Shown one piece after another: positions 57,743 to 64,000 of a stretch of 64,000 bases of DNA. The stretch lies in assembly GCF_026241755.1 (NCBI RefSeq), contig NZ_JAPJDA010000015.1, forward strand, positions 1 through 64,000, read 5' to 3'. Numbering within the stretch: position 1 is the first letter of the stretch; every line of letters begins with the position of its first letter. The notes under the pieces were generated by a model. The model was not told the DNA's origin. It did no database searches and was given only the letters and a program-made list of their open reading frames with translations. The position numbers and the translations under genes were made by a program. This DNA is from Salinimicrobium profundisediminis (lineage in GTDB: Bacteria; Bacteroidota; Bacteroidia; Flavobacteriales; Flavobacteriaceae).

Positions 57743-59173
57743 ATGAATAAAAGAACTATAAAAGAAATAATTTTAGGGTTGGTGTGTATATCATTATCCT
57801 ATTCTGGCTACGCACAAAAAGATAATGTGCACCAGCGTTCTTCAGAGTATCAGGCCCCTGTAGATCCTTTAGTAAAGGCTAAACTGGAAGATTGGCGTGA
57901 TCAAAAGTTTGGAATTTTGATCCACTGGGGAATATACTCTGTCCCAGGTATCATTGAGTCATGGTCAATTTGTTCTGAAGACTGGATAGAAAGGGATAGT
58001 ACAATCGCTTATAACGACTACAAGAAGTGGTACTGGAATTTGGAAAAAGTCTTTAATCCAGTGAATTTTGATCCAGATCAATGGGCTGAAGCGGCTGAGT
58101 CTGCAGGAATGAAATATTTGGTTTTTACTACCAAGCATCATGATGGCTTCAATATGTTTGATACTCAGCAAACAGATTATAAAATAACTGCCGGGCCTTT
58201 TAAGAATCATCCCAAAGCGAACGTAACAAAGCACATTTTTGAAGCCTTCAGAAAAAAAGATTTTATGATTGGAGCCTATTTCTCTAAGCCCGACTGGCAT
58301 TCGCAATATTATTGGTGGGATAAATATGCCACTCCAAACAGAAATAATAATTATGATATCAATAGATATCCCTGGAGATGGAACAAGTTTAAAGAATTCA
58401 CTTTTAATCAGCTCAATGAGCTAATGACCGATTATGGTTCTATTGATGTTTTGTGGCTTGATGGAGGGTGGGTTAGACCCAAAGAAACAGTTAATGATGA
58501 AGTAAGGGCCTGGGGGGCACCAATTCCAGAATGGAGCCAGGATATTGATATGGACAAGATCGCTGCAATGGCAAGGGAGGCACAGCCGGGAATTATTTTT
58601 GCTGACAGAACCGTGCACGGGCCATATGAGAATTATCAGACTCCAGAAAGAAAGATTCCCGATGAAAAGCTGGAGGATCCATGGGAGAGCTGTCTTCCTT
58701 TAGGAGATAATTGGGGATATGTTCCTAATGACAATTTTAAAACATCAGAAGAGGTTATCCACAACCTGGTTGAAGTTGTCGCTAAAGGTGGTAACATGTT
58801 ATTGGGAATTGGTCCAGAATCTGATGGAACTTTTCCTCTGGACGCAGTTGCTGTTCTGGAGGAAATTGGGGAGTGGCTGGAAAAGAGCGGGGAGGCTATT
58901 TATAGTACCCGAACCCTTGGCTATTACAAAGACGGTACTACTTATTTCACCCAGAAAGAAGGTAAAAAATATGCCATTGTTTTGGTGAAAAAGGAGAAAG
59001 AAGCCCCCAAGATGGTTTCATGGAAAGGAAACCTGCCAAAAAAGGGTAGTAAACTTACGTTATTAGAGACCGGAGAAGTACTAAAATGGCAAATAAAGAA
59101 TAATGAGGTTATCGTGAATTTACCTTCTGATTATGAACAAGTAACACCAGCACTGGCTTTTTCTTTCAATTAA
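57743..59173 (+). CDS. GH29 alpha-L-fucosidase
   Basis: A 476-residue exported enzyme (signal to about residue 24, GYAQ). KFGILIHWGIYSVPGIIESW, KYLVFTTKHHDGFNMFDTQQTDY, GAYFSKPDWHSQYYW and the nucleophile Asp240 in IDVLWLDGGW are the GH29 signature; LLLGIGPESDGTFPLDAV-like NMLLGIGPESDGTFP ends the barrel, followed by a short beta domain. Retaining fucosidase acting on antennary or core fucose. It starts 13 bases after the GH3 stop. Subfamily (broad or alpha-1,3/4-specific) cannot be told. Confidence 0.94.
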   Translation: MNKRTIKEIILGLVCISLSYSGYAQKDNVHQRSSEYQAPVDPLVKAKLEDWRDQKFGILIHWGIYSVPGIIESWSICSEDWIERDSTIAYNDYKKWYWNLEKVFNPVNFDPDQWAEAAESAGMKYLVFTTKHHDGFNMFDTQQTDYKITAGPFKNHPKANVTKHIFEAFRKKDFMIGAYFSKPDWHSQYYWWDKYATPNRNNNYDINRYPWRWNKFKEFTFNQLNELMTDYGSIDVLWLDGGWVRPKETVNDEVRAWGAPIPEWSQDIDMDKIAAMAREAQPGIIFADRTVHGPYENYQTPERKIPDEKLEDPWESCLPLGDNWGYVPNDNFKTSEEVIHNLVEVVAKGGNMLLGIGPESDGTFPLDAVAVLEEIGEWLEKSGEAIYSTRTLGYYKDGTTYFTQKEGKKYAIVLVKKEKEAPKMVSWKGNLPKKGSKLTLLETGEVLKWQIKNNEVIVNLPSDYEQVTPALAFSFN

Positions 59174-59205
59174 ATAACTTAAAGTCTGTTAAAACCGAAG
59201 ATAAA

Positions 59206-59844
59206 ATGAGTTTTATTAAAGAAGCATGTGTTGAAAATCTTCAGCAGGCGATCATCGCAGAAAAACAGGGAGCAGACAGACTGGAATTATGTACAGATCT
59301 TGAAATGGATGGTCTAACACCTTCGAATGATCTTATTTTAAAAATAAAAGAGCACATAAAAATACCGGTCCACGTGATGATTCGGCCTCGTGCCGGAAAC
59401 TTTGTGTACAGTGTACAGAAAATTGATGAGATGAAAGCTTCAATAGCTTTTTGTAAGCTAGTAGGGGTAGAGGGTGTGGTTTTTGGAATATTAAATAATG
59501 ATAACACCTTGAATCTGGATAAACTAAGGGAGCTTACGGACTATTCCCAACCGTTGAAGGTAGTTATACATAAAGCTATAGATGATACTCCCAATCCTTT
59601 GCAGGCTTGCAAGGAGTTAGCAGATATTAATGGTGTCACAACAATACTATCTTCAGGAGGTGAAATTACGGCTTTAGAAGGTATGGAGGTGCTTAGGGAA
59701 ATGATTAAGATTTCTTCTGAAATTGAAATCATGCCGGCCGGGAAGATTACTAAATCTAATGTTCAAGAATTACATGAACTAATTGGAGCCAGGGCTTACC
59801 ACGGCCGATTGATCGTAGGAAGCCTTGAAGGGCTAGCCCAATAA
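59206..59844 (+). CDS. cutC: CutC family TIM-barrel protein
   Basis: A 212-residue cytoplasmic protein. FIKEACVENLQQAIIAEKQGADRLELCTDLEMDGLTPS, IPVHVMIRPRAGNFVYS, GVVFGILNNDNTLNLDKLRELT, VVIHKAIDDTPNPLQA, TTILSSGGEITALEG and IMPAGKITKSNVQEL are the CutC blocks. The family is named for a copper-tolerance phenotype, but its biochemical activity is uncertain. It is slightly shorter than the typical 240 residues. Its position between a fucosidase and a sialidase-fold gene suggests a role in sugar metabolism rather than copper handling; this is inference. Confidence 0.9.
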   Translation: MSFIKEACVENLQQAIIAEKQGADRLELCTDLEMDGLTPSNDLILKIKEHIKIPVHVMIRPRAGNFVYSVQKIDEMKASIAFCKLVGVEGVVFGILNNDNTLNLDKLRELTDYSQPLKVVIHKAIDDTPNPLQACKELADINGVTTILSSGGEITALEGMEVLREMIKISSEIEIMPAGKITKSNVQELHELIGARAYHGRLIVGSLEGLAQ

Positions 59845-59872
59845 TTAGAAGGATTCAAATTTATTGTAAATA

Positions 59873-60916
59873 ATGAGTATTAATTTTTTCACCTTTAAGC
59901 TGTTTTTTCTGATAATATGCACCGGGATGTGGGCTCAAAATGAAAATAGTACTCTTACAGTTTTAGAAGAAGGATTTATTTTTGAGAAAGCAGAATTTCC
60001 TCAATGCCATGCTTCAACTATGGAAGTGCTTGAAAATGGCGAAATTATTGCTGCCTGGTTTGGGGGAGAATATGAACGGCATCCAGAAGTGAGTATCTAC
60101 ACCAGTGTTAAATCGGGGTTGGGATGGTCATCACCCCGTAAAGTAGCAGATGGGATAGTGAATGATTCCCTCAGCTACCCCACTTGGAATCCTGTTCTGT
60201 TCAAAACGAAATCCAAAAAATTGTTTCTGTTTTACAAAGTGGGGCCTTCCCCTTCACAGTGGTGGGGCATGTATAAAGTTTCGCATGATAACGGCAATAC
60301 GTGGTCACAACCGGTGAGGCTCCCCGATAATATTCTGGGGCCTATTAGAAATAAACCTTTACAGATAGGTAACAGGATAATAAGCCCTTCCAGTGTGGAG
60401 AGTACAGATGGTAAAATCTGGCAATCACATGTGGAAATTTCCGAAGACGACGGTGAAACCTGGCGAAAAGTACCCATAGATTCAATTTCTGATTTCAAAA
60501 CAATTCAGCCTGCTATTATTCAATATAATGGCGTATTAAAAGCGTTTTTCCGAAGTGATCAGGATGTTCTAATGGAGAGTTTGAGTAAAGATCTTGGAGA
60601 AAGCTGGACAAAACTGGAAAAAACATCTATTGCAAATCCTAATTCAGGAGTTGATGCTGTCACCTTAGCTAATGGTCATCATTTATTGGTATACAACCCC
60701 TTAAAGAGCGGTAAAGACTGGCATAACGGGCGTAATAAACTTATTGTGGCCATATCATTGAATGGAGAGGATTGGGAGCCTGTTCTAAAACTTGAAGACA
60801 GGAGTGAAGGAGAATATAGCTACCCTGCTATAATACAGGATAATAATGGGGATATTCACATTATATACACCTATGAGCGTGAAAGAATAAAATACTTAAA
60901 ACTAAGATTAAATTAG
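59873..60916 (+). CDS. Secreted sialidase-superfamily propeller protein (BNR/Asp-box)
   Basis: A 347-residue exported protein (signal about 1-21, MWAQ). The sequence FPQCHASTMEVLENGEIIAAWFGGEYERHPEVSIYTSV and the Asp-box-like SHDNGNTWSQP, SEDDGETWRKV and SKDLGESWTKL mark a six-bladed propeller of the BNR_2 type; SYPAIIQDNNGDIHIIYTYERERIKYLKL ends it. The FRIP motif and a clear arginine triad of GH33 sialidases are not seen. It could be a sialidase of an unusual type or act on another sugar; several non-sialidase activities are known in this fold. Confidence 0.8.
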   Translation: MSINFFTFKLFFLIICTGMWAQNENSTLTVLEEGFIFEKAEFPQCHASTMEVLENGEIIAAWFGGEYERHPEVSIYTSVKSGLGWSSPRKVADGIVNDSLSYPTWNPVLFKTKSKKLFLFYKVGPSPSQWWGMYKVSHDNGNTWSQPVRLPDNILGPIRNKPLQIGNRIISPSSVESTDGKIWQSHVEISEDDGETWRKVPIDSISDFKTIQPAIIQYNGVLKAFFRSDQDVLMESLSKDLGESWTKLEKTSIANPNSGVDAVTLANGHHLLVYNPLKSGKDWHNGRNKLIVAISLNGEDWEPVLKLEDRSEGEYSYPAIIQDNNGDIHIIYTYERERIKYLKLRLN

Positions 60917-60966
60917 TAAGATTGTTACTATAAAATGATCAGTAAATATTTACTTAAGAGAACATT

Positions 60967-61938
60967 ATGAAAAGGAGAAATTTCCTAACCAAAGTTAGTG
61001 CAGCCGGTGTTGGTCTGCCATTAATCAACGCAAATGTATTTATGGACCTGCCTCTTTTTGAAAATAAAACAGCATCAGGACCCATTAGTGTTACCACCTG
61101 GAATTTTGCCGAGGCTAATCGCACTGCAGGAGAGTTGTTGAGCAAAGGTGCATCTGCCCTTGATGCTGTAGAACAGGGAGTACGCGTTGAGGAGTCAAAT
61201 ATTAAAAATCAAACTGTTGGAAAGGGAGGAGCGCCAGACAGGGATGGAAACGTGACACTTGATGCCTGTATCATGGCTCCTAATGGAAATTTTGGAAGTG
61301 TTTGTTTTCTTGAGAATATAGAACACCCTGTCTCTGTAGCACGAAAAGTTATGGAAGAGACTCCACACAATATGCTGGTTGGTGAAGGAGCATATCAATT
61401 TGCTATAAAACAGGGTTTCGAACCAGTAAATCTTTTAACACCGGAATCAGAAGCTAATTGGAAAAAATGGCTTGAAGAAAAGGAGTATAGACCAATAATA
61501 AATATCGAGAATCATGATACTATTGGGATGCTTTGTCTTGATGAAAAGGGAGATATAGCAGGAGCCTGTACTACTTCTGGCCTGGCTTATAAAATGAGAG
61601 GTAGGGTGGGAGATTCGCCCATTATTGGTTCAGGTCTTTTTATTGATAATGAAGTAGGAGGAGCAGTGGCCACAGGCCTTGGAGAAGAGATCCTTAAGAA
61701 TGTAAGTACCTTTCTCATAGTTGAACTTATGCGTTCAGGGAAAAGTCCTCAGGAAGCTTGTGAGATTGCTATGGATAGAATAATCAAAAAGAATCCTGAT
61801 TATAAGAATTTCCAGGTAGCATTTATTGCCCTTAATAAAAAAGGGGAAGTTGGTTCTTTCTGTATACATCCCGGATTTACTTATCTCAAATACAAGAATT
61901 CAGAAAATACAGAACTTAAAAGCAAAACTTATTTGTAG
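60967..61938 (+). CDS. N4-(beta-N-acetylglucosaminyl)-L-asparaginase (glycosylasparaginase)
   Basis: A 323-residue Ntn-hydrolase. The N-terminus MKRRNFLTKVSAAGVGLPL is a Tat-type signal (RRNFL), so export through the TatA pathway is expected. ALDAVEQGVRVEESNIKNQTVGKGGAPDRDGNVTLDACIM and the autocleavage site ENHDTIGMLCLD give the nucleophile Thr185; GDSPIIGSGLFIDNEVGGAVATGLGE follows. It cuts the GlcNAc-Asn bond after the peptide is degraded. The best-studied bacterial form comes from Elizabethkingia, which also secretes PNGase F. Last gene of the locus. Confidence 0.93.
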   Translation: MKRRNFLTKVSAAGVGLPLINANVFMDLPLFENKTASGPISVTTWNFAEANRTAGELLSKGASALDAVEQGVRVEESNIKNQTVGKGGAPDRDGNVTLDACIMAPNGNFGSVCFLENIEHPVSVARKVMEETPHNMLVGEGAYQFAIKQGFEPVNLLTPESEANWKKWLEEKEYRPIINIENHDTIGMLCLDEKGDIAGACTTSGLAYKMRGRVGDSPIIGSGLFIDNEVGGAVATGLGEEILKNVSTFLIVELMRSGKSPQEACEIAMDRIIKKNPDYKNFQVAFIALNKKGEVGSFCIHPGFTYLKYKNSENTELKSKTYL

Positions 61939-62092
61939 TTGTTTAAAGTTAAATCATTAGATGAGAACTAAAATTCATACAACCTAAAAATCAGATAAGC
62001 TTTTTATAGCTAGAAGAAGCTGTGGATAGTTTTCTTGATAAGTGAAACGTAACGGTTTTTTATGTTGATAAAAGAAAATGCAGGTAAGTCCA

Positions 62093-62851
62093 CTAACCTC
62101 TATTGATCTCCTCCAGAAGCTCATCGGTTAATTCGAGGTTGTGGTAAACGTCCTGCACGTCGTCATCTTCTTCAAATTTTTCAGTAAGTTCAATAATTTT
62201 AGTAGCTTCCTGGATCGGTAGTTCTACGGTATTTAGGGGTATGCGTTGGAGCCCTGCATTTTTTGGCTCCACGCCTAACTCTTCCAGTTTGGCATTCATG
62301 GCGCCAAAATCAGTAAAATCTGTATATACATATACTAGATCCTCTTCTTTTTCTATCGTGGTGGCTCCTCCCTCTATGAGTGACAGTTCGAATTCTTCCA
62401 TGCTTGAGGTTACAGACTTACGGTCAATGCTGAAGACACCTTTCCTGTCAAAAAGGAACTCCAGGGAACCGTTGGTGCCAAGGCTGCCTCCATTTTTAGA
62501 AAAGATCGACCTGACCGAAGCCACAGTGCGATTTGTATTGTCTGTAGTACATTCAATAAAAAATGCGATCCCATGCGGGCCATAGCCTTCAAAGGTTACA
62601 AGTTCAAAATTGTCGGCCTCTGCCCCACTTGCCTTCTTTATAGCACGCTCAATAGTGTCTTTAGGCATATTGACTCCCTTGGCATTAGAAATGGCATTAC
62701 GAAGTGCGGGATTGGCTTCAGGGTCGGGGCCTCCACCCTCTTTAACAGCTACGCTGATTTCCTTGATCGCACGAGTGAATTGTTTTGCTCGTTTTTTATC
62801 CTGGGCTCCTTTGCGGTGTTTGATATTCGCCCATTTGCTATGTCCGGCCAT
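62093..62851 (-). CDS. YebC/PmpR family regulatory protein
   Basis: A 252-residue cytoplasmic protein. MAGHSKWANIKHRKGAQDKKRAKQFTRAIKEI is the invariant YebC start, followed by NMPKDTIERAIKKASG, EGYGPHGIAFFIECTTDNTNRTVASVRSIFSKNGG and GSLEFLFDRKGVF. Family members were described as transcription regulators, and more recently linked to translation of difficult sequences. It marks the return to housekeeping DNA after the glycan locus. Confidence 0.95.
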   Translation of the reverse strand: MAGHSKWANIKHRKGAQDKKRAKQFTRAIKEISVAVKEGGGPDPEANPALRNAISNAKGVNMPKDTIERAIKKASGAEADNFELVTFEGYGPHGIAFFIECTTDNTNRTVASVRSIFSKNGGSLGTNGSLEFLFDRKGVFSIDRKSVTSSMEEFELSLIEGGATTIEKEEDLVYVYTDFTDFGAMNAKLEELGVEPKNAGLQRIPLNTVELPIQEATKIIELTEKFEEDDDVQDVYHNLELTDELLEEINRG

Positions 62852-62854
62852 TCA

Positions 62855-62894
62855 ATTAGTCTTTAGTCGTTAGACGGTAGTCTGTAGTCTGTAG
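62855..62894. repeat. Left edge repeat of the four-helix-bundle element
   Basis: A degenerate tandem run of TAGTC/TAGAC units (TTAGTCGTTAGACGGTAG, then TAGTCTGTAGTCTGTAG) lies directly before the yebC start codon. Its core TAGACGGTAG at 62871-62880 recurs as an exact inverted copy at 63463-63472, on the other side of the small four-helix-bundle gene. Confidence 0.7.
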
Positions 62895-62971
62895 AAAATT
62901 TTTACCGTTTTGGATTAGAGATCTACAAATTTATAAAATTTGTGTCCGGGCTCAAATATTACAGGCTCGTA

Positions 62972-63340
62972 TCAATATTCTGGGTTGTTCTGGTTGAGAT
63001 ATTTCCTAAGCCCAGCAATCATTTTTGAAATCTCTGCCAGCTCTTTTCTGAGGTTATCATAAACTTCTTTATTGATAAATTTCAGCCTAAAGGCAAGAGT
63101 AGAGCAAACTACACACTCTTTCAAGGAGTTAAAAGTTGTACGAAGATATTTATTAAAATCTTTATCTGTACTGCCAGAACCTTCAGCAATGTTTAAAGCT
63201 ATAGAAGTTGAAGCTCTTCTGAATTGGGAGGTTAACCCAAAGAGCTCCTCTGGAGGGAACTGAAGAGTTATTTTATAGACACCGTCAATGAAAACCAGGG
63301 ATTTCTGGTAAACTTTTAAGTCTTCAAATTTGAATAGCAT
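62972..63340 (-). CDS. Four-helix bundle protein (23S rRNA intervening-sequence type)
   Basis: A 122-residue helical protein: FEDLKVYQKSLVFIDGVYKIT, FPPEELFGLTSQFRRASTSIALNIAEGSG, DFNKYLRTTFNSLKECVVCSTLAFRLKFI and EISKMIAGLRKYL. These are the signature blocks of the family first seen in intervening sequences of 23S rRNA (IVS proteins). Function is unknown. The gene is enclosed by short inverted repeats at 62871-62880 and 63463-63472 and sits between two housekeeping genes, so it may be a small mobile or non-autonomous insertion. Confidence 0.9.
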   Translation of the reverse strand: MLFKFEDLKVYQKSLVFIDGVYKITLQFPPEELFGLTSQFRRASTSIALNIAEGSGSTDKDFNKYLRTTFNSLKECVVCSTLAFRLKFINKEVYDNLRKELAEISKMIAGLRKYLNQNNPEY

Positions 63341-63462
63341 AAGTTGTTAATTAAAGGCATCTAAGGATCATAGAATTAACAACTTACAACTTTAAAAGAC
63401 TCATAAAGAAGATTAAAATAATAGGCAGTTGTATTATTAGTAATATTTCTTTACCAATTTTA

Positions 63463-63489
63463 CTACCGTCTACCAACTAGAGTCTACTA
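63463..63489. repeat. Right edge repeat of the four-helix-bundle element
   Basis: CTACCGTCTA (63463-63472) is the exact reverse complement of the left TAGACGGTAG, followed by a second TAGAGTCTACTA-type unit related to the left tandem run. The pair spans about 600 bases and holds only the four-helix-bundle gene. Confidence 0.65.
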
Positions 63490-63525
63490 ACTTAAGTTAA
63501 ATGATTCTAATCATTCAACTTAAGT
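63490..63525. repeat. Perfect-looking palindrome over the lepA stop codon
   Basis: A 16-base arm (ACTTAAGTTAAATGAT) pairs with 63510-63525 (ATCATTCAACTTAAGT) with one G-U position and a four-base loop. The hairpin contains the lepA stop codon and the last few codons. No T-tract follows on the lepA strand, so it is not a classical intrinsic terminator; it may protect the mRNA end. Confidence 0.7.
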
Positions 63526-64000
63526 ACTGCCATAAAAGCTTCCTGAGGAATTTCTACGTTTCCAACCTGGCGCATTCTTTTCTTACCTTTTTTCTGCTTT
63601 TCAAGAAGTTTCCTTTTTCGGGAAATATCTCCACCATAACATTTCGCGGTAACGTCTTTTCTAAGTGCTTTTACAGTTTCCCGGGCAATGATCTTGGCAC
63701 CAATAGCTGCCTGAATAGGAATATCAAACTGTTGTCTTGGAATTAATTCCTTCAGCTTTTCACACATTTTCTTTCCAATATCATAAGCATTATCAACGTG
63801 CAGGAGAGCCGAAAGGGCATCAACTACATTGCCGTTGAGTAATACATCAACCTTCACAAGCTTGGAAGCTCTCATGCCTATTGGAGAATAGTCAAAAGAA
63901 GCATAACCTTTAGAAACTGTTTTTAACCTGTCATAGAAGTCAAATACAATTTCGGCCAGGGGCATATCAAAAGATAGCTCTACACGGTCTGTTGTCAAAT
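63507..64000 (-). CDS. lepA: Elongation factor 4 (LepA), C-terminal part, cut by window edge
   Basis: The last 163 residues of the LepA ribosome-back-translocating GTPase, running off the right edge. Visible are [134 protein letters not shown], the LepA-specific C-terminal domain. The GTPase domain lies outside the window. Confidence 0.96.
   Translation of the reverse strand, partial: LTTDRVELSFDMPLAEIVFDFYDRLKTVSKGYASFDYSPIGMRASKLVKVDVLLNGNVVDALSALLHVDNAYDIGKKMCEKLKELIPRQQFDIPIQAAIGAKIIARETVKALRKDVTAKCYGGDISRKRKLLEKQKKGKKRMRQVGNVEIPQEAFMAVLKLND

Overview
The window is a piece of chromosome from a Bacteroidota bacterium, most likely a marine-type member of the Flavobacteriaceae. The grounds are SusC/SusD pairs, lipoprotein signals typical of the phylum, flavobacterial -7-like boxes (TAnnTTTG), several families restricted to Bacteroidota (DUF4837, DUF4254, DUF6341/DUF6427-like, DUF6909-like) and moderately AT-rich DNA. 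The genus cannot be fixed from the sequence alone; the Gramella/Salegentibacter/Salinimicrobium neighbourhood is only a guess. No rRNA, tRNA or CRISPR was seen, and no gene-free stretch exceeds 300 bases.

Left flank (1-21540) is housekeeping and envelope biogenesis: a DoxX-like membrane protein, DNA polymerase III delta' (holB), phosphoglycerate kinase, a LysM lytic transglycosylase, a DUF4837 lipoprotein, TatA, and then a tight run of an M23 peptidase, a GH3-type acyl-acid-amide synthetase, a DUF6909-like protein and the complete dTDP-L-rhamnose set rfbBACD. Further on are a UDP-glucuronate decarboxylase, a family 2 glycosyltransferase, a CapK/PaaK-like adenylating enzyme, purD, two flavobacterial membrane proteins, DUF4254 and a family 9 glycosyltransferase.

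Centre (21722-61938) is a 40-kb polysaccharide utilisation locus whose enzyme set fits protein N-glycans. It has five GH92 alpha-mannosidases, GH130 mannoside phosphorylase, GH2, GH20, GH3, GH29, a sialidase-fold protein, PNGase F, glycosylasparaginase with a Tat-like signal, a sodium:solute symporter, SusC/SusD, a CBM9-like protein, a GHL10-like lipoprotein, a CutC-family protein and an S9-type hydrolase. A LytTR two-component system sits inside it between two closely related GH92 genes. The inferred route is: PNGase F frees the glycan from protein; GH29/GH3/GH2/GH20 and perhaps the sialidase-fold protein trim the antennae and decorations; the GH92 set strips alpha-mannose; a Man-beta-1,4-GlcNAc-type product is imported and phosphorolysed by GH130; glycosylasparaginase clears GlcNAc-Asn left after proteolysis. 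No endo-beta-N-acetylglucosaminidase (GH18 or GH85) was recognised, which leaves the GHL10-like lipoprotein as the most interesting unassigned enzyme.

Right flank (62093-64000) returns to housekeeping: a YebC/PmpR regulator, a small four-helix-bundle gene enclosed by short inverted repeats that look like the edges of an inserted element, and the C-terminal end of lepA, cut by the window edge.
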